The position numbers and the translations under genes are program-made. From Micromonospora purpureochromogenes (lineage in GTDB: Bacteria > Actinomycetota > Actinomycetes > Mycobacteriales > Micromonosporaceae): DNA of 64,000 nucleotides. The stretch covers positions 3,782,001 to 3,846,000 of the forward strand of contig NZ_LT607410.1 in NCBI RefSeq assembly GCF_900091515.1, written 5' to 3'. Positions 8,363 to 16,298 of the stretch are shown here, in pieces. Positions within the stretch are counted from its first letter, which is position 1. Each line of letters starts with the position of its first letter. Below the pieces are notes generated by a model. The model searched no databases, was not told the DNA's origin, and saw only the letters and a list, made by a program, of their open reading frames with translations.

Positions 8363-8617
8363 TCACCGCTCGGTGGGGGGATTGACCGCCTCCTCCTGGG
8401 AGGGGTCGGCCGTGCCGGATACCGCGTCCACGTCGTAGCCGGCGCGGCTGGTCTCCCGAGCCGAGAGGTGCTCCTCGGCGGGCAGGTCCGCGAAGTCGTC
8501 GCCGGTGTCGTGCGTGCTGCGCAGCGAGTCGCCCGGCGGGCGCAGCGACGCCTCGTACGCGGGGGTGCCGTCCGGTTCGTCGGAGTCGGCCCGGTCGGAA
8601 CGCTGTTCATCCGTCAT
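8363..8617 (-). CDS. Small acidic hypothetical protein
   Basis: 84 residues from ATG 8617, rich in Asp, Glu and Ser and without hydrophobic segments (MTDEQRSDRADSDEPDGTPA; DDFADLPAEEHLSARETSR). It is probably disordered and cytoplasmic. Codon use is normal for the region, and it is followed 42 bp downstream (in + coordinates) by the pentapeptide gene on the same strand. No family recognised. The segment 8197-8362 holds no convincing gene. Confidence 0.6.
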   Translation of the reverse strand: MTDEQRSDRADSDEPDGTPAYEASLRPPGDSLRSTHDTGDDFADLPAEEHLSARETSRAGYDVDAVSGTADPSQEEAVNPPTER

Positions 8618-8659
8618 ACCGCCCTACCTGCCCGTCTGGCCGGCCGGCAAACACGCCGG

Positions 8660-9565
8660 TCAGCGGCGGGGATCGCGCTTGTGCCGGGCGGTCGGGCGGG
8701 CCGCGGCGTGGGTCCCGCCGGGGCGGGGACGGCCGACCGGGGTGATGCCGAGCCCCGACCAGTGCGGCGGGTGGCGCAGCGCGGGCGGCAGCACGGTGCG
8801 CCGGTCGCCGCGGGCCGCGTCGAGCTGCGACTGGTGCAGGAACAACGCGCCGGACAGGTCCGCGCCGCGCAGGTCGGCGCCGCGCAGGTCCGCGCCCGTG
8901 AGGTCGGCCAGCCGCAGCCGCACACCCCGCAGGTCCGTGCCGATCAGGCACGCGCCGCGCAGGTTCGCCCCCACCAGGTCCGCCCCGCGCAGGTCGACGC
9001 CGAGCAGCGCCGCGCCCCGCCGGTCGACGCCGTCGTGGCCGGCCCGGGCCAGCTCGCTGGCCCGCACCAGCAGCGGGTTCATCCGCCCCCGGTACGCGTC
9101 GACGTCCACGTCGCGCAGCGCGTCGGCGCCGCCGGCGGTGCGGCCTCGGGTCTCGTCCACGGCCGCCCGTAGCTCGTCGTGCAGCGTCCCCGCCGGGGTC
9201 AGCGCCAGCGCCTCGGTGAGATACCAGAGCAGCTCGTGCAGCGGGCGCACCACGGCGAAGGTGGCGAACATGGCCGACGCCGTCGCGGGGTCGTCCCGCC
9301 AGTCCCGCCCGCCGAAGGTCACCTGGGTGACGTGCTGGCCGGCGCCGAAGCAGTCGAACACGGTGCAGCCGGGGAAGCCCCGCTCGCGCAGTTGCGGGTG
9401 GATGCCGCAGCGCGAGTCGGCGCCCAGGTTCGGGCAGGGCTGGCCGGCGGGCTTGTCCAGCGCGAAGTCCGCCGAGGCGGCGAAGGCCGGGGCGACGCAG
9501 CACAACCCGACGCAACGGGCGCAGTCGGCGCGCAGCTCGGTGCCGCCTCGGGGTGTTTCGGACAC
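8660..9565 (-). CDS. Cys-rich (YkgJ-like) pentapeptide-repeat protein
   Basis: 301 residues from ATG 9565. The N-terminal third has a metal-chelating cysteine pattern: CARCVGLCC, CPNLG, CGIHP and CTVFDCFGAG, as in the Fe/Zn-binding YkgJ (UPF0153) family. After a helical linker (residues about 110-170) come A(D/N)LxG pentapeptides such as GADLVGANLRGACLIGTDL and TGADLRGADLRGADLSGAL, forming a right-handed quadrilateral beta-helix. The C-terminus is basic. This combination recurs in actinomycetes; function unknown. Confidence 0.8.
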   Translation of the reverse strand: MSETPRGGTELRADCARCVGLCCVAPAFAASADFALDKPAGQPCPNLGADSRCGIHPQLRERGFPGCTVFDCFGAGQHVTQVTFGGRDWRDDPATASAMFATFAVVRPLHELLWYLTEALALTPAGTLHDELRAAVDETRGRTAGGADALRDVDVDAYRGRMNPLLVRASELARAGHDGVDRRGAALLGVDLRGADLVGANLRGACLIGTDLRGVRLRLADLTGADLRGADLRGADLSGALFLHQSQLDAARGDRRTVLPPALRHPPHWSGLGITPVGRPRPGGTHAAARPTARHKRDPRR

Positions 9566-9741
9566 GCTGACCGGTCTCCCACTGGTTGGTTGGTCTGCCG
9601 CCCGGGTCGCCCGGGTCGGCGTACCTCATTGTCCGCCAGCGGGGTGCCCGGGCCGCCCGGGGGAGGGTCCGCGGATTCGACGCCGACCGGGCGGCCCGCT
9701 TTCGTATGGTGGGCCTATCCAGGACGGCCGGGGGTCGGGGC

Positions 9742-10350
9742 ATGGACGAGGGCGAGCGGGAGCAGGCACTGCTCACCGCGTTGACCACCGAGCACTTCGT
9801 GCTCCAGACCTCCCGCGGCGCCACCGTCACCGAGTCGGTGGGGCGGGCGACGGTGTTCCTGTCGCTGCTGTCGGCGTCGCTGATCGGTCTCGGCTTCGTC
9901 TCCAGCAGCGAGCGGCTCGTCACGCCGTACCTCGGGGCGGTGCTGCCGACGCTGGTGGTGACCGGGCTGCTGACGTTCGCCCGGCTGGTGCAGAACATGG
10001 TGGAGAACTCGCTGGACCTGCAACGGATCCAGCGGATCCGGGCCTACTACCACCGCAACGTCTCCACCGGCCACGACTTCTTCGCCGACGCGGTGTCGGA
10101 CGAGGACATCGCCCGCGCCGCCTGGCGGGAGGTTGGCGCCCGGCCCGGGTGGTTCCAGCTGATGCTCACCACGGCGGCCATGGTCGGGGCGGTCAACGCC
10201 CTGCTGGTAGGGCTCGGCGTGACGCTGCTCGTCGGGCTGCTCGGCGCCGGGTCGGCGGTGGCCGTCGGCGTCGGGGTGGTGGTCGCGCTGGCCGCCTTCG
10301 CCTTCCAACTCGCCTTCATCAGCCGCCGGTCCATCTCGCGCGTGTCCTGA
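9742..10350 (+). CDS. Hypothetical membrane protein with four predicted helices
   Basis: 202 residues from ATG 9742; an in-frame ATG at 9706 is possible. Two hydrophobic segments lie at about 37-56 (TVFLSLLSASLIGLGFV) and 67-86 (YLGAVLPTLVVTGLLTFARL), then a charged middle part, then two more helices near 150-195. The N-terminus (ALLTALTTEHFVLQTSRGAT) is cytoplasmic-looking. It resembles actinobacterial uncharacterised integral membrane proteins of this length. Function unknown. Confidence 0.75.
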   Translation: MDEGEREQALLTALTTEHFVLQTSRGATVTESVGRATVFLSLLSASLIGLGFVSSSERLVTPYLGAVLPTLVVTGLLTFARLVQNMVENSLDLQRIQRIRAYYHRNVSTGHDFFADAVSDEDIARAAWREVGARPGWFQLMLTTAAMVGAVNALLVGLGVTLLVGLLGAGSAVAVGVGVVVALAAFAFQLAFISRRSISRVS

Positions 10351-10361
10351 CCCGGGAGGCG

Positions 10362-10390
10362 CGACGCCCGTTCCCCAGGGACGGGCGCCG
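10362..10390. terminator. Bidirectional terminator hairpin
   Basis: The inverted repeat CGCCCGT (10365-10371) and ACGGGCG (10381-10387), flanked by a GCG/CGC extension with one mismatch, sits between two convergent stop codons. A T-tract is lacking, as is common in high-GC actinobacteria. Confidence 0.5.
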
Positions 10391-10401
10391 CGCCGATCCG
10401 G

Positions 10402-10821
10402 TCAGAAGGCGAACAGGGCGCCGGTGCCGCGCAGCAGCAGGCACCGGTTCTCGTACGACTTCGACCAGGCCACCGGCCGGTCCTGCCAGAACCCCCAGGC
10501 GTGGACCGTGACCGGCGCGTACTCGAAGGTGCAGGGGCCCGGGTCCGCCGACAGCGCGGACAGGTCGCCGTCGACGCGGGCCAGAGTGCGGCAGGCGGCG
10601 GCCGCGTCGGGGTGGGTGCCGCCGGTCGGTCCGCAGACCAGCACGGCCGAGCGGTCCTCGGCGGTGCCCGGCCGGTCGATGTCGAGCAGCAGCACCGACG
10701 GGGTCTCCGGGCCGGATCGGGGTGCGGCCTGCGCGGCCTGGGGGAGCAGGGCCGCCTGGGCGGTCAGCACGGCGACGGCGAGGGCGGCCGCCGTGGCGGC
10801 GGCGCGTCGGGCGAAGGGCAT
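10402..10821 (-). CDS. Subtilisin inhibitor-like secreted protein (SSI family)
   Basis: 139 residues from ATG 10821. A Sec signal peptide (MPFARRAAATAAALAVAV, cleavage near AAQAAP) precedes the SSI domain. Hallmarks: CGPTGGTHPDAAAAC, RVDGDLSAL, then CTFEYAPVTVHAWGFW, and SKSYENRC with the C-terminal LFAF. Two disulfides are possible. By alignment with SSI (CPMVYDPVTV) the P1 residue is Phe, suggesting inhibition of chymotrypsin/subtilisin-like rather than trypsin-like proteases (inference). Exported SSIs control extracellular proteases in mycelial actinomycetes. Confidence 0.88.
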   Translation of the reverse strand: MPFARRAAATAAALAVAVLTAQAALLPQAAQAAPRSGPETPSVLLLDIDRPGTAEDRSAVLVCGPTGGTHPDAAAACRTLARVDGDLSALSADPGPCTFEYAPVTVHAWGFWQDRPVAWSKSYENRCLLLRGTGALFAF

Positions 10822-10938
10822 CGTGACGTCCTTCCGGTTGCGGGACCCCGGGTCTCGGGGCCGGTGGACGGCCCGTCCGCGGTGTGGCCGGGCCGTCGAG
10901 AACCCTAGGTGGACGGTGTGAACGCGAAGCGTCACGAT

Positions 10939-10980
10939 TTGTTACACCGCCCGCCCTCCGGAGGGCATCAGGTGTGACAA
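10939..10980. repeat. Inverted repeat around a 14-bp palindrome upstream of the SSI-like gene
   Basis: TTGTTACACC (10939-10948) pairs with GGTGTGACAA (10971-10980) with one G-U, and a perfect palindrome GCCCTCCGGAGGGC (10953-10966) lies inside. It is located in the 309-bp gap between an SDR gene and the SSI gene, both on the minus strand. It could be the SDR terminator or a regulatory site of the SSI gene. The rest of the gap has no gene. Confidence 0.45.
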
Positions 10981-11130
10981 CCTGCCCTGGCGCGCGCCGG
11001 GAGGGCGCCCGCCCGCCGCGACATGGTCTCCGGCCCGACGCATGAGTTGCCGCGCTGTTGCCGGCCACCCGCCCACGCGGCCGCCCGGCGTCGTCCGCCC
11101 CGGCCGGCCGCCCCCGGACGCAGGGATGAC

Positions 11131-11940
11131 TCAGACCGAGCGCCAGTCGTCCGAGCGCAGGTGCGAGCCGGCCTGCGGGCCCATCAGCAGCATGCCGCCG
11201 TCCACCGGCCAGGACGCGCCGGTCACGTACGCCGCGGCGGGGGAGGCGAGCAGCGCCACCACCGCGGCGACCTCCCGCGCATCGCCGGGCCGGCCCACCG
11301 GTACGCCCGGACGGTCCTCGGTGAACGGGTCCACGTCCTCCTGGCCGGTCATCGGGGTGGAGATCTCGCCCGGGGCCACGGCGTTGACGGTGATCCCGTC
11401 GGCGGCCAGCTCCTGCGCCATCACGCGGGTGAGCAGGCCCAGCCCGCCCTTCGCCGCGCAGTACGCGGCCGACCCGACCCGGGGCGCGTGCTCGTGCACG
11501 CTGGTGATGTTGATGATCCGGCCGCCCCGCCCGGCGGCGCGCATCCGCCGGGCCGCCCGCTGTGAGCAGAGGAACGGGCCGTCCAGGTCCACCGCGAGCA
11601 CCTCGCGCCACTGCTCCCAGCCGGTGTCGACGAACGGGGCGGACGCCCCGGTGCCGGCGTTGTTCACCAGCACGCCGATCCCGTCGAGCCGGTCGGCCAG
11701 CTCGTCCACGACGGTGGCGGCCTCCGGCAGCCTGGTCAGGTCCAGCTCGGCGATCTCGCAGCGGCGGCCCAGGGCGCCGACCTCTCCGGCGGTGCGCTGC
11801 GCGCCCGCGCGGTCGCGGTGCCAGGTGATGCCGATGTCGAAGCCGGCCTCGGCGAGGGCGACGGCGCAGGCCTTGCCGATGCCGGAGTCCGCGCCGGTGA
11901 CGATGGCGACCTTCGGGTAGTTCTCGTATCGCTGGGGCAT
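11131..11940 (-). CDS. SDR family oxidoreductase
   Basis: 269 residues from ATG 11940. Classical short-chain dehydrogenase: KVAIVTGADSGIGKACAVAL (TGxxxGIG cofactor site), LVNNAGTG, Ser in INITSVHEH, catalytic YCAAKGG (YxxxK), then the NAVAPGEISTPM loop. FLCSQRAARRM and a C-terminal TGASWPVDGGMLLM are typical of glucose-1-dehydrogenase/3-oxoacyl-ACP reductase-like enzymes. Substrate unknown. Divergent from rtcB with a 76-bp gap. Confidence 0.9.
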   Translation of the reverse strand: MPQRYENYPKVAIVTGADSGIGKACAVALAEAGFDIGITWHRDRAGAQRTAGEVGALGRRCEIAELDLTRLPEAATVVDELADRLDGIGVLVNNAGTGASAPFVDTGWEQWREVLAVDLDGPFLCSQRAARRMRAAGRGGRIINITSVHEHAPRVGSAAYCAAKGGLGLLTRVMAQELAADGITVNAVAPGEISTPMTGQEDVDPFTEDRPGVPVGRPGDAREVAAVVALLASPAAAYVTGASWPVDGGMLLMGPQAGSHLRSDDWRSV

Positions 11941-12016
11941 GCTGCCAGCACTACCCGGATCGGGCGAGGGGGAACCGGAGGGGTGTAGCCGGTCCGGGCC
12001 GGGGTAGCCGGGCGGA

Positions 12017-13435
12017 ATGGACCTGGTCGAGGAGTCGCCGTACCGGTTCCGCATCGACCGGCACGATCCGATGCGGGTGCCGGGAGTGGTGTTCGCGTCC
12101 CGGGCTCTGCTCCCGGACGCCGGGGCGGACAAGTCGCTGGAGCAGGTGGCGAACGTGGCCACCCTGCCCGGCATCGTCGGCGCCTCTTACGCCATGCCGG
12201 ACGTGCACTGGGGCTACGGCTTCCCGATCGGCGGGGTCGCCGCCACCGCCGTCGAGGACGGGGGAGTGGTCTCGCCCGGAGGGGTCGGCTTCGACATCTC
12301 CTGCGGGGTACGGCTGCTCACCGCCGACCTGGACCGGGCCGCGCTGCGCCCGCGGCTGGAGGCCGTGATGGACGGCCTGAGCGAGTCCACCCCGCGCGGC
12401 ATGGGCAAGGGCGCCGTGTGGCACCTGACCGACCGGGCCGAGCTCGACGCCGTGCTCCGCGGCGGCTCCCGGTACGCCGTCGAGCGCGGCTTCGGCGTCC
12501 AACGGGACCTGGACCGCTGCGAGGACTACGGCGCGGTGGGCGACGCGAACCCGGCCCAGGTGAGCGAGCGGGCGGTGGAGCGCGGCGCCCGCCAGGTGGG
12601 CAGCCTCGGCTCCGGCAACCACTTCCTCGAGGTGCAGGCGGTGGAGGAGGTCTACGACGAGGCCGTGGCGGGGGCCTTCGGGCTGCGCGCCGGCCAGGTC
12701 TGCGTCATGATCCACTCCGGCTCGCGCGGGCTGGGCCACCAGATCTGCACGGACTACGTCCGGGAGATGGAGAAGGTGATGCCCGGGCACGGCATCCACG
12801 TGCCCGACCGGCAGCTGGCCTGCGCGCCGGTCTCGTCCCACGAGGGCCGGGCCTACCTGGGGGCGATGGCCGCCGCGGCCAACTACGCCCGGGCCAACCG
12901 GCAGCTGCTCGCCCACGCCGCCCGGCAGGTCTTCGCCCGGGTCACCGGCTGCGACCTCGACCTGGTGTACGACATCTCGCACAACCTCGCCAAGATCGAG
13001 ACGCACGAGGTGGACGGGAAGCCCCGCCCGCTCTGCGTGCACCGCAAGGGCGCCACCCGGGCCCTCCCGCCGGGACACCCCGAGCTGCCCGACGACCTGC
13101 GCCCGGCCGGGCAGCCGGTCCTCATCCCCGGCTCGATGGGCACCGGCTCGTACGTGCTCACCGGCGTGGCCGGCTCGCCGGCTTGGGCGTCAACCTGCCA
13201 CGGCGCTGGCCGGATGCAGAGCCGCAAGCAGGCCACCAAGGCGGTCCGCGGGCACGACCCGCGCCGGGAGCTGGAGGCGCAGGACATCGCGGTGCGGGGC
13301 GCCAGCCGGCGCGGGCTGGCCGAGGAGATGCCGGCCGCCTACAAGGACGTCACCGCCGTGGTGGCGGCGGCCGAGGGGGCCGGCCTGTGCCGGAAGGTGG
13401 CCCGGCTGGTGCCGATCGGCGTGGTGAAGGGCTGA
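12017..13435 (+). CDS. rtcB: RNA-splicing ligase RtcB
   Basis: 472 residues from ATG 12017. Metal and GMP-binding residues are conserved: [12 protein letters not shown] (His64), GFDISCGVR (Asp93, Cys96), SGNHFLE (Asn201, His202), HSGSRGLGH (His233), [10 protein letters not shown] (His322), HRKGATRA, and the guanylylated histidine His395 in [12 protein letters not shown]. RtcB joins 2',3'-cyclic phosphate (3'-phosphate) and 5'-OH RNA ends using GTP and Mn2+. Its activator archease is encoded by the convergent neighbour, supporting a working RNA repair pair. No RtcA or RtcR gene is adjacent. Confidence 0.96.
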   Translation: MDLVEESPYRFRIDRHDPMRVPGVVFASRALLPDAGADKSLEQVANVATLPGIVGASYAMPDVHWGYGFPIGGVAATAVEDGGVVSPGGVGFDISCGVRLLTADLDRAALRPRLEAVMDGLSESTPRGMGKGAVWHLTDRAELDAVLRGGSRYAVERGFGVQRDLDRCEDYGAVGDANPAQVSERAVERGARQVGSLGSGNHFLEVQAVEEVYDEAVAGAFGLRAGQVCVMIHSGSRGLGHQICTDYVREMEKVMPGHGIHVPDRQLACAPVSSHEGRAYLGAMAAAANYARANRQLLAHAARQVFARVTGCDLDLVYDISHNLAKIETHEVDGKPRPLCVHRKGATRALPPGHPELPDDLRPAGQPVLIPGSMGTGSYVLTGVAGSPAWASTCHGAGRMQSRKQATKAVRGHDPRRELEAQDIAVRGASRRGLAEEMPAAYKDVTAVVAAAEGAGLCRKVARLVPIGVVKG

Positions 13436-13440
13436 GCCGG

Positions 13441-13854
13441 TCAGACGTCCACGGTCACCGCGCACTGCCAGCCGGAGTCGGTGCCGGCGAACCGCAGCTC
13501 GTGCAGCGAGACCGCCTTCGGCACCGCGCCGACCAGCTCCACCGCGTCGGTGCCGACGGTGTGCCATCGCACTCGCAGGCCGTCGGCGCTCGGCCGCACC
13601 TCGGTGGCCAGCGGCACCGTGCCCTCGGTCTCCAACCGGAAGATCACCTCGTCGAGGATCCCCACCAGCAGGTCCTCGTCCCGGTCGGCCGGCAGCTCGA
13701 CCGTCGTCTCGCCGTCCGGGTGGGCGCCGGTGGTGTCGACGAAGGTCTGCACCAGCGCGGCGACCGCCTCGGCCAGGCAGCCTTCCCGGTCCGGCGCCCA
13801 CGCCTCGATCCGCACGTCGGCGGTGTGCGGGACGGCGCGGTGCCCTCGGTCCAT
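13441..13854 (-). CDS. Archease (RtcB activating protein)
   Basis: 137 residues from ATG 13854; ATG 13866 is an alternative start. The N-terminal HTADVRIEAWAP motif carries the metal-binding Asp of archease. AEAVAALVQTFVD, DLLVGILDEVIFRLETEG and AVPKAVSLHELRF complete the fold. Archease promotes guanylylation and turnover of RtcB, which is encoded tail-to-tail 5 bp away. The convergent rather than operonic placement is unusual but keeps the pair linked. Confidence 0.9.
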   Translation of the reverse strand: MDRGHRAVPHTADVRIEAWAPDREGCLAEAVAALVQTFVDTTGAHPDGETTVELPADRDEDLLVGILDEVIFRLETEGTVPLATEVRPSADGLRVRWHTVGTDAVELVGAVPKAVSLHELRFAGTDSGWQCAVTVDV

Positions 13855-13925
13855 GCCCCCGATCATGCCCCCGCCACGGCTGTCCGGCGGCCGGAACTGT
13901 CGCACCGGGACGCTACGTTGCTCGC

Positions 13926-14258
13926 ATGATCGCCGATGATGCGGACGCCCTGGCCGTCACGTTCCACCGCATGATGCGGGCCGTTCTCGCCGCCGAGCGG
14001 CCCGGTGCCGACACCCTCGGCCGCACCATCGAGCTGGCCCGCGACTGGGGCACCGGGCCGGCCGCCGACGCCCGGCTGGCCGACGCGCTGCGCCGCTTGC
14101 ACGGCGAGCCCGACGAAGCTCCGGCGACGCCGGAGTCCGCGCGGGGCGCGGCGATCGGCACGTTCGCCGCCAACGCCCGGCGGTCGCGCGAGGGGGAGAT
14201 CACGCCGGCCGAGTTCCACGAGATCATGGACGACGACGGCGGGCCGACCCGAGGCTGA
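13926..14258 (+). CDS. Small hypothetical protein
   Basis: 110 residues from ATG 13926. Mostly helical and charged: DADALAVTFHRMMRAVLAAE, DTLGRTIELARDWG and EGEITPAEFHEIMDDDGG near the C-terminus. No membrane segment or signal peptide. The start is close to the divergent archease start (about 70 bp), leaving room for overlapping promoters. Family not recognised. Confidence 0.65.
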   Translation: MIADDADALAVTFHRMMRAVLAAERPGADTLGRTIELARDWGTGPAADARLADALRRLHGEPDEAPATPESARGAAIGTFAANARRSREGEITPAEFHEIMDDDGGPTRG

Positions 14259-14264
14259 CCCCGA

Positions 14265-14308
14265 GGGGCCGCCGGCTTGCGGAGGGGTCTCCGCGCACCG
14301 CCGGCCCC
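14265..14308. terminator. Nested hairpin terminator between convergent genes
   Basis: Outer arms GGGGCCG (14265-14271) and CGGCCCC (14302-14308) enclose an inner perfect stem GCGGAG/CTCCGC (14279-14284 and 14289-14294). It lies just after the hypothetical gene and just before the lipase stop codon. Confidence 0.55.
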
Positions 14309-14315
14309 ACCGGCG

Positions 14316-14999
14316 TCATCGGTTGACGAAGTCGCGCACCTGGCCGTAGATGGTGGCGTCGCTCTGCAGGCTGGTGTGGGCCACGCAGCCCGCCAGCGTG
14401 TTGCTCGCCCCGGAGAGCACCGTGCTGTCCACGGGGTTGATCACGCCGTCGCAGTTCGACCGCCAGGTGCCGTACGTCGGGACGCCGGGGGTCTCGTCGG
14501 CCGAGTTGAGGTTGGCCAGGAACGTCGAGCCGATCCGCATCTCCAGGCAGGCGGTGCTGTAGCAGGCGTTGGCGGAGCTGGTGCCGTGGTTGGGGCCGCC
14601 GAGGGAGACCCAGCGGTCCACCTTGCCCCCGCCGTCGAGGTTCTTCAGGTAGTAGCGGGAGGAGAGCCCGCCCATCGAGTGGGTGACGATGTCCACCTTC
14701 GTCGCGCCGGTGCTGGCGAGCAGCTTGTCGACCTCCTGGCCGACCTGCTGCGCGGTGGTGGCGTTGGACTGGCTGGTGTTGTAGGAGAAGGCGCGCAGCC
14801 GGCTCGACGGCCAGCCGTCGGCCTGGAACCGGCTGATCATGGTGTTCCAGGTGCTGGCACTGCTGTTCCAGCCGTGCACGAACAGGATCGGATTGCTCGA
14901 CGCGGTGTAGGCGGCGGCCTGTGCGGGGGTGGGTGCGACGGCGACGGTGGCGACCGCCACGCCGACCGCGAACAGCCACCTGCTGATGTACGTCCTCAT
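14316..14999 (-). CDS. Secreted triacylglycerol lipase/esterase (alpha/beta hydrolase)
   Basis: 227 residues from ATG 14999. A signal peptide (MRTYISRWLFAVGVAVATVA, cleavage after AQA) leads into NPILFVHGWNSSASTWNTM, the oxyanion HG motif. The nucleophile elbow THSMGGLSSRYYL follows (GxSxG), then SLGGPNHGTSSAN. The C-terminal VAHTSLQSD supplies the catalytic His. This matches the small secreted lipase class of Streptomyces and Bacillus LipA-like enzymes. Cysteines at CYSTACLE and NCDG/GCVAH suggest disulfides, in line with export. Confidence 0.9.
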   Translation of the reverse strand: MRTYISRWLFAVGVAVATVAVAPTPAQAAAYTASSNPILFVHGWNSSASTWNTMISRFQADGWPSSRLRAFSYNTSQSNATTAQQVGQEVDKLLASTGATKVDIVTHSMGGLSSRYYLKNLDGGGKVDRWVSLGGPNHGTSSANACYSTACLEMRIGSTFLANLNSADETPGVPTYGTWRSNCDGVINPVDSTVLSGASNTLAGCVAHTSLQSDATIYGQVRDFVNR

Positions 15000-15112
15000 G
15001 GTCGTCTGTCTCTCTCGGATGCCCGCGCGGGAAGGGGGGTGTGCGCGGACCGACGCCCAACTGGTGGTCGGACGTCGGTCGACGGGGGTCTCGGTACTCC
15101 GATGTGTGACAG

Positions 15113-15151
15113 ATGTTACTGACCGGTTGCCTTTTGATGTCAATACATCAA
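15113..15151 (-). promoter_or_regulatory. Candidate lipase promoter with overlapping operator palindrome
   Basis: On the minus strand TTGACA (15143-15138) and TAACAT (15118-15113) are separated by 19 bp and lie about 115 bp upstream of the lipase ATG. The -35 overlaps a perfect palindrome TTGATGTCAATACATCAA (15134-15151) in unusually AT-rich sequence. This arrangement suits repressor control. The site could also serve the divergent metallo-hydrolase. Confidence 0.45.
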
Positions 15152-15210
15152 TCTGTGCTGCTGGCGGCACGGACAGCGACGTCGAGGAGGGCCGCGGTAG
15201 CGTGCGTCCG

Positions 15211-15816
15211 ATGCTGATCACGAAGTACACCCACGCCTGCGTGCGGCTGGAACGCGACGGTCGCGTGCTCGTCGTCGACCCCGGCACCTGGAGCGAGCCC
15301 GCTGCTCTCGTGGGCGCGGACGCGGTCCTGGTCACCCACGAACACACCGACCACATCGACGTGCTGCCGCTGGCCGGCCTCGGCGTACCGGTCTTCGTGC
15401 CCGAGGGCGCCGAGCTGCCCGCCCTGCCCACGCTGCCGGTCCAGCGGGTACGGGCCGGGCAGCGGTTCACCGCCGCCGGCTTCGCGGTCACCGCGGTGGG
15501 TGGCCGGCACGCCACCATCCACGACGGCCAGCCCGACTGCGCCAACCTCGGGTACGTCGTGGACGACGAGGTCTACCACCCGGGTGACGCCCTGCACCTG
15601 CCCGGGCAGCCGGTGCGGACGCTGCTGGTGCCGGCCCAGGCGTCCTGGCTGAAGCTGACCGAGGCGATCGGGTTCGCCCGTGCGGTCGGTGCGGCGCGCA
15701 CCCACCCGATCCACGACGCTCAGGTCAACGAGCGGGGCATGGCCAGCGTGAACGGCTGGTTCGCCGAGACGCTCGGCGACGGCTACCGCTACCTCGCGCC
15801 CGGCGAGACGGCCTGA
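15211..15816 (+). CDS. MBL-fold metal-dependent hydrolase (UlaG/YtkL-like)
   Basis: 201 residues from ATG 15211 (MLITKYTHACVRLERDG). The metal ligands are in VLVTHEHTDHID (HxHxDH), GGRHATIHDG and VYHPGDALHL. Sequence order and size match the small beta-lactamase-superfamily hydrolases with the KYTHACVRLE N-terminus, found across actinobacteria. Substrate unknown; cytosolic. In divergent orientation to the lipase, across an AT-rich control region. Confidence 0.88.
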   Translation: MLITKYTHACVRLERDGRVLVVDPGTWSEPAALVGADAVLVTHEHTDHIDVLPLAGLGVPVFVPEGAELPALPTLPVQRVRAGQRFTAAGFAVTAVGGRHATIHDGQPDCANLGYVVDDEVYHPGDALHLPGQPVRTLLVPAQASWLKLTEAIGFARAVGAARTHPIHDAQVNERGMASVNGWFAETLGDGYRYLAPGETA

Positions 15817-15951
15817 CCCGGGCCCGGCGCCGCGCCCGGCTCCGCCGTCCGGTGGCGCGCCGTCCCGGTCCGGGCCGCGGTCCGCTCCCCGCGGCGCTCC
15901 GCTGACCGATGTCGCCGTGGGGAGCGGGCGGCCCCGGTGCGACGGGGAACC

Positions 15952-16070
15952 TCAGCCGGGTACGTCGACGGCCGGCGCGGCCCCCGTCAGCACCGCACCC
16001 GGTGTCTCGACCTGGCAGCCGGCGGCCAGCTCCGCGGTCAGGGTGTCCAGCAGCGCCGGCACGGGGCGGC
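15952..16070 (-). other. Possible C-terminal coding scar of an unidentified gene
   Basis: On the minus strand the frame ending at TGA 15952 reads PVPALLDTLTAELAAG then CQVETPGAVLTGAAPAV. This looks like real protein but runs at about 16070 into the reverse complement of a MocR fragment. No start codon is attributable. It may be the end of a gene whose 5' part was deleted. The remaining gap 15817-15951 shows nothing. Confidence 0.25.
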
Positions 16071-16296
16071 GGCCGGGCTGCACCTGACCGTCACCTTCGC
16101 CGGCGACCTGCCCGACGCGGAACTCGCCGCCGCCACGCTGCGCCGGGGGGTGAAGACCCAGCCGCTGTCCTGGCACGCGCAGCGCCCGCATCCGCCCGGA
16201 CTGGTCCTCGGCTACGCGGCGAACACCGCGAGCGAGATCGACGAGGGCGTCGCCGCCATCGGGGGGGTGCTCCGCGGCCGTCCGGGTCCCGCGTGA
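16063..16296 (+). pseudogene. C-terminal remnant of a MocR/PdxR-type aminotransferase-like regulator
   Basis: About 75 codons ending at TGA 16294-16296 encode GAAAGLHLTVTFAGDLPD, RRGVKTQPLSWH and LVLGYAANTASEIDEGV. These match the last beta-strand and helix of the PLP-binding domain in GntR/MocR regulators (GLHxxxxLP...GVxVxPLS...LxLGYAN). The winged helix and most of the aminotransferase domain are missing, so the gene is a deletion remnant. The 3' end lies 2 bp from the WYL regulator stop. Confidence 0.6.
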
Positions 16297-16298
16297 CC

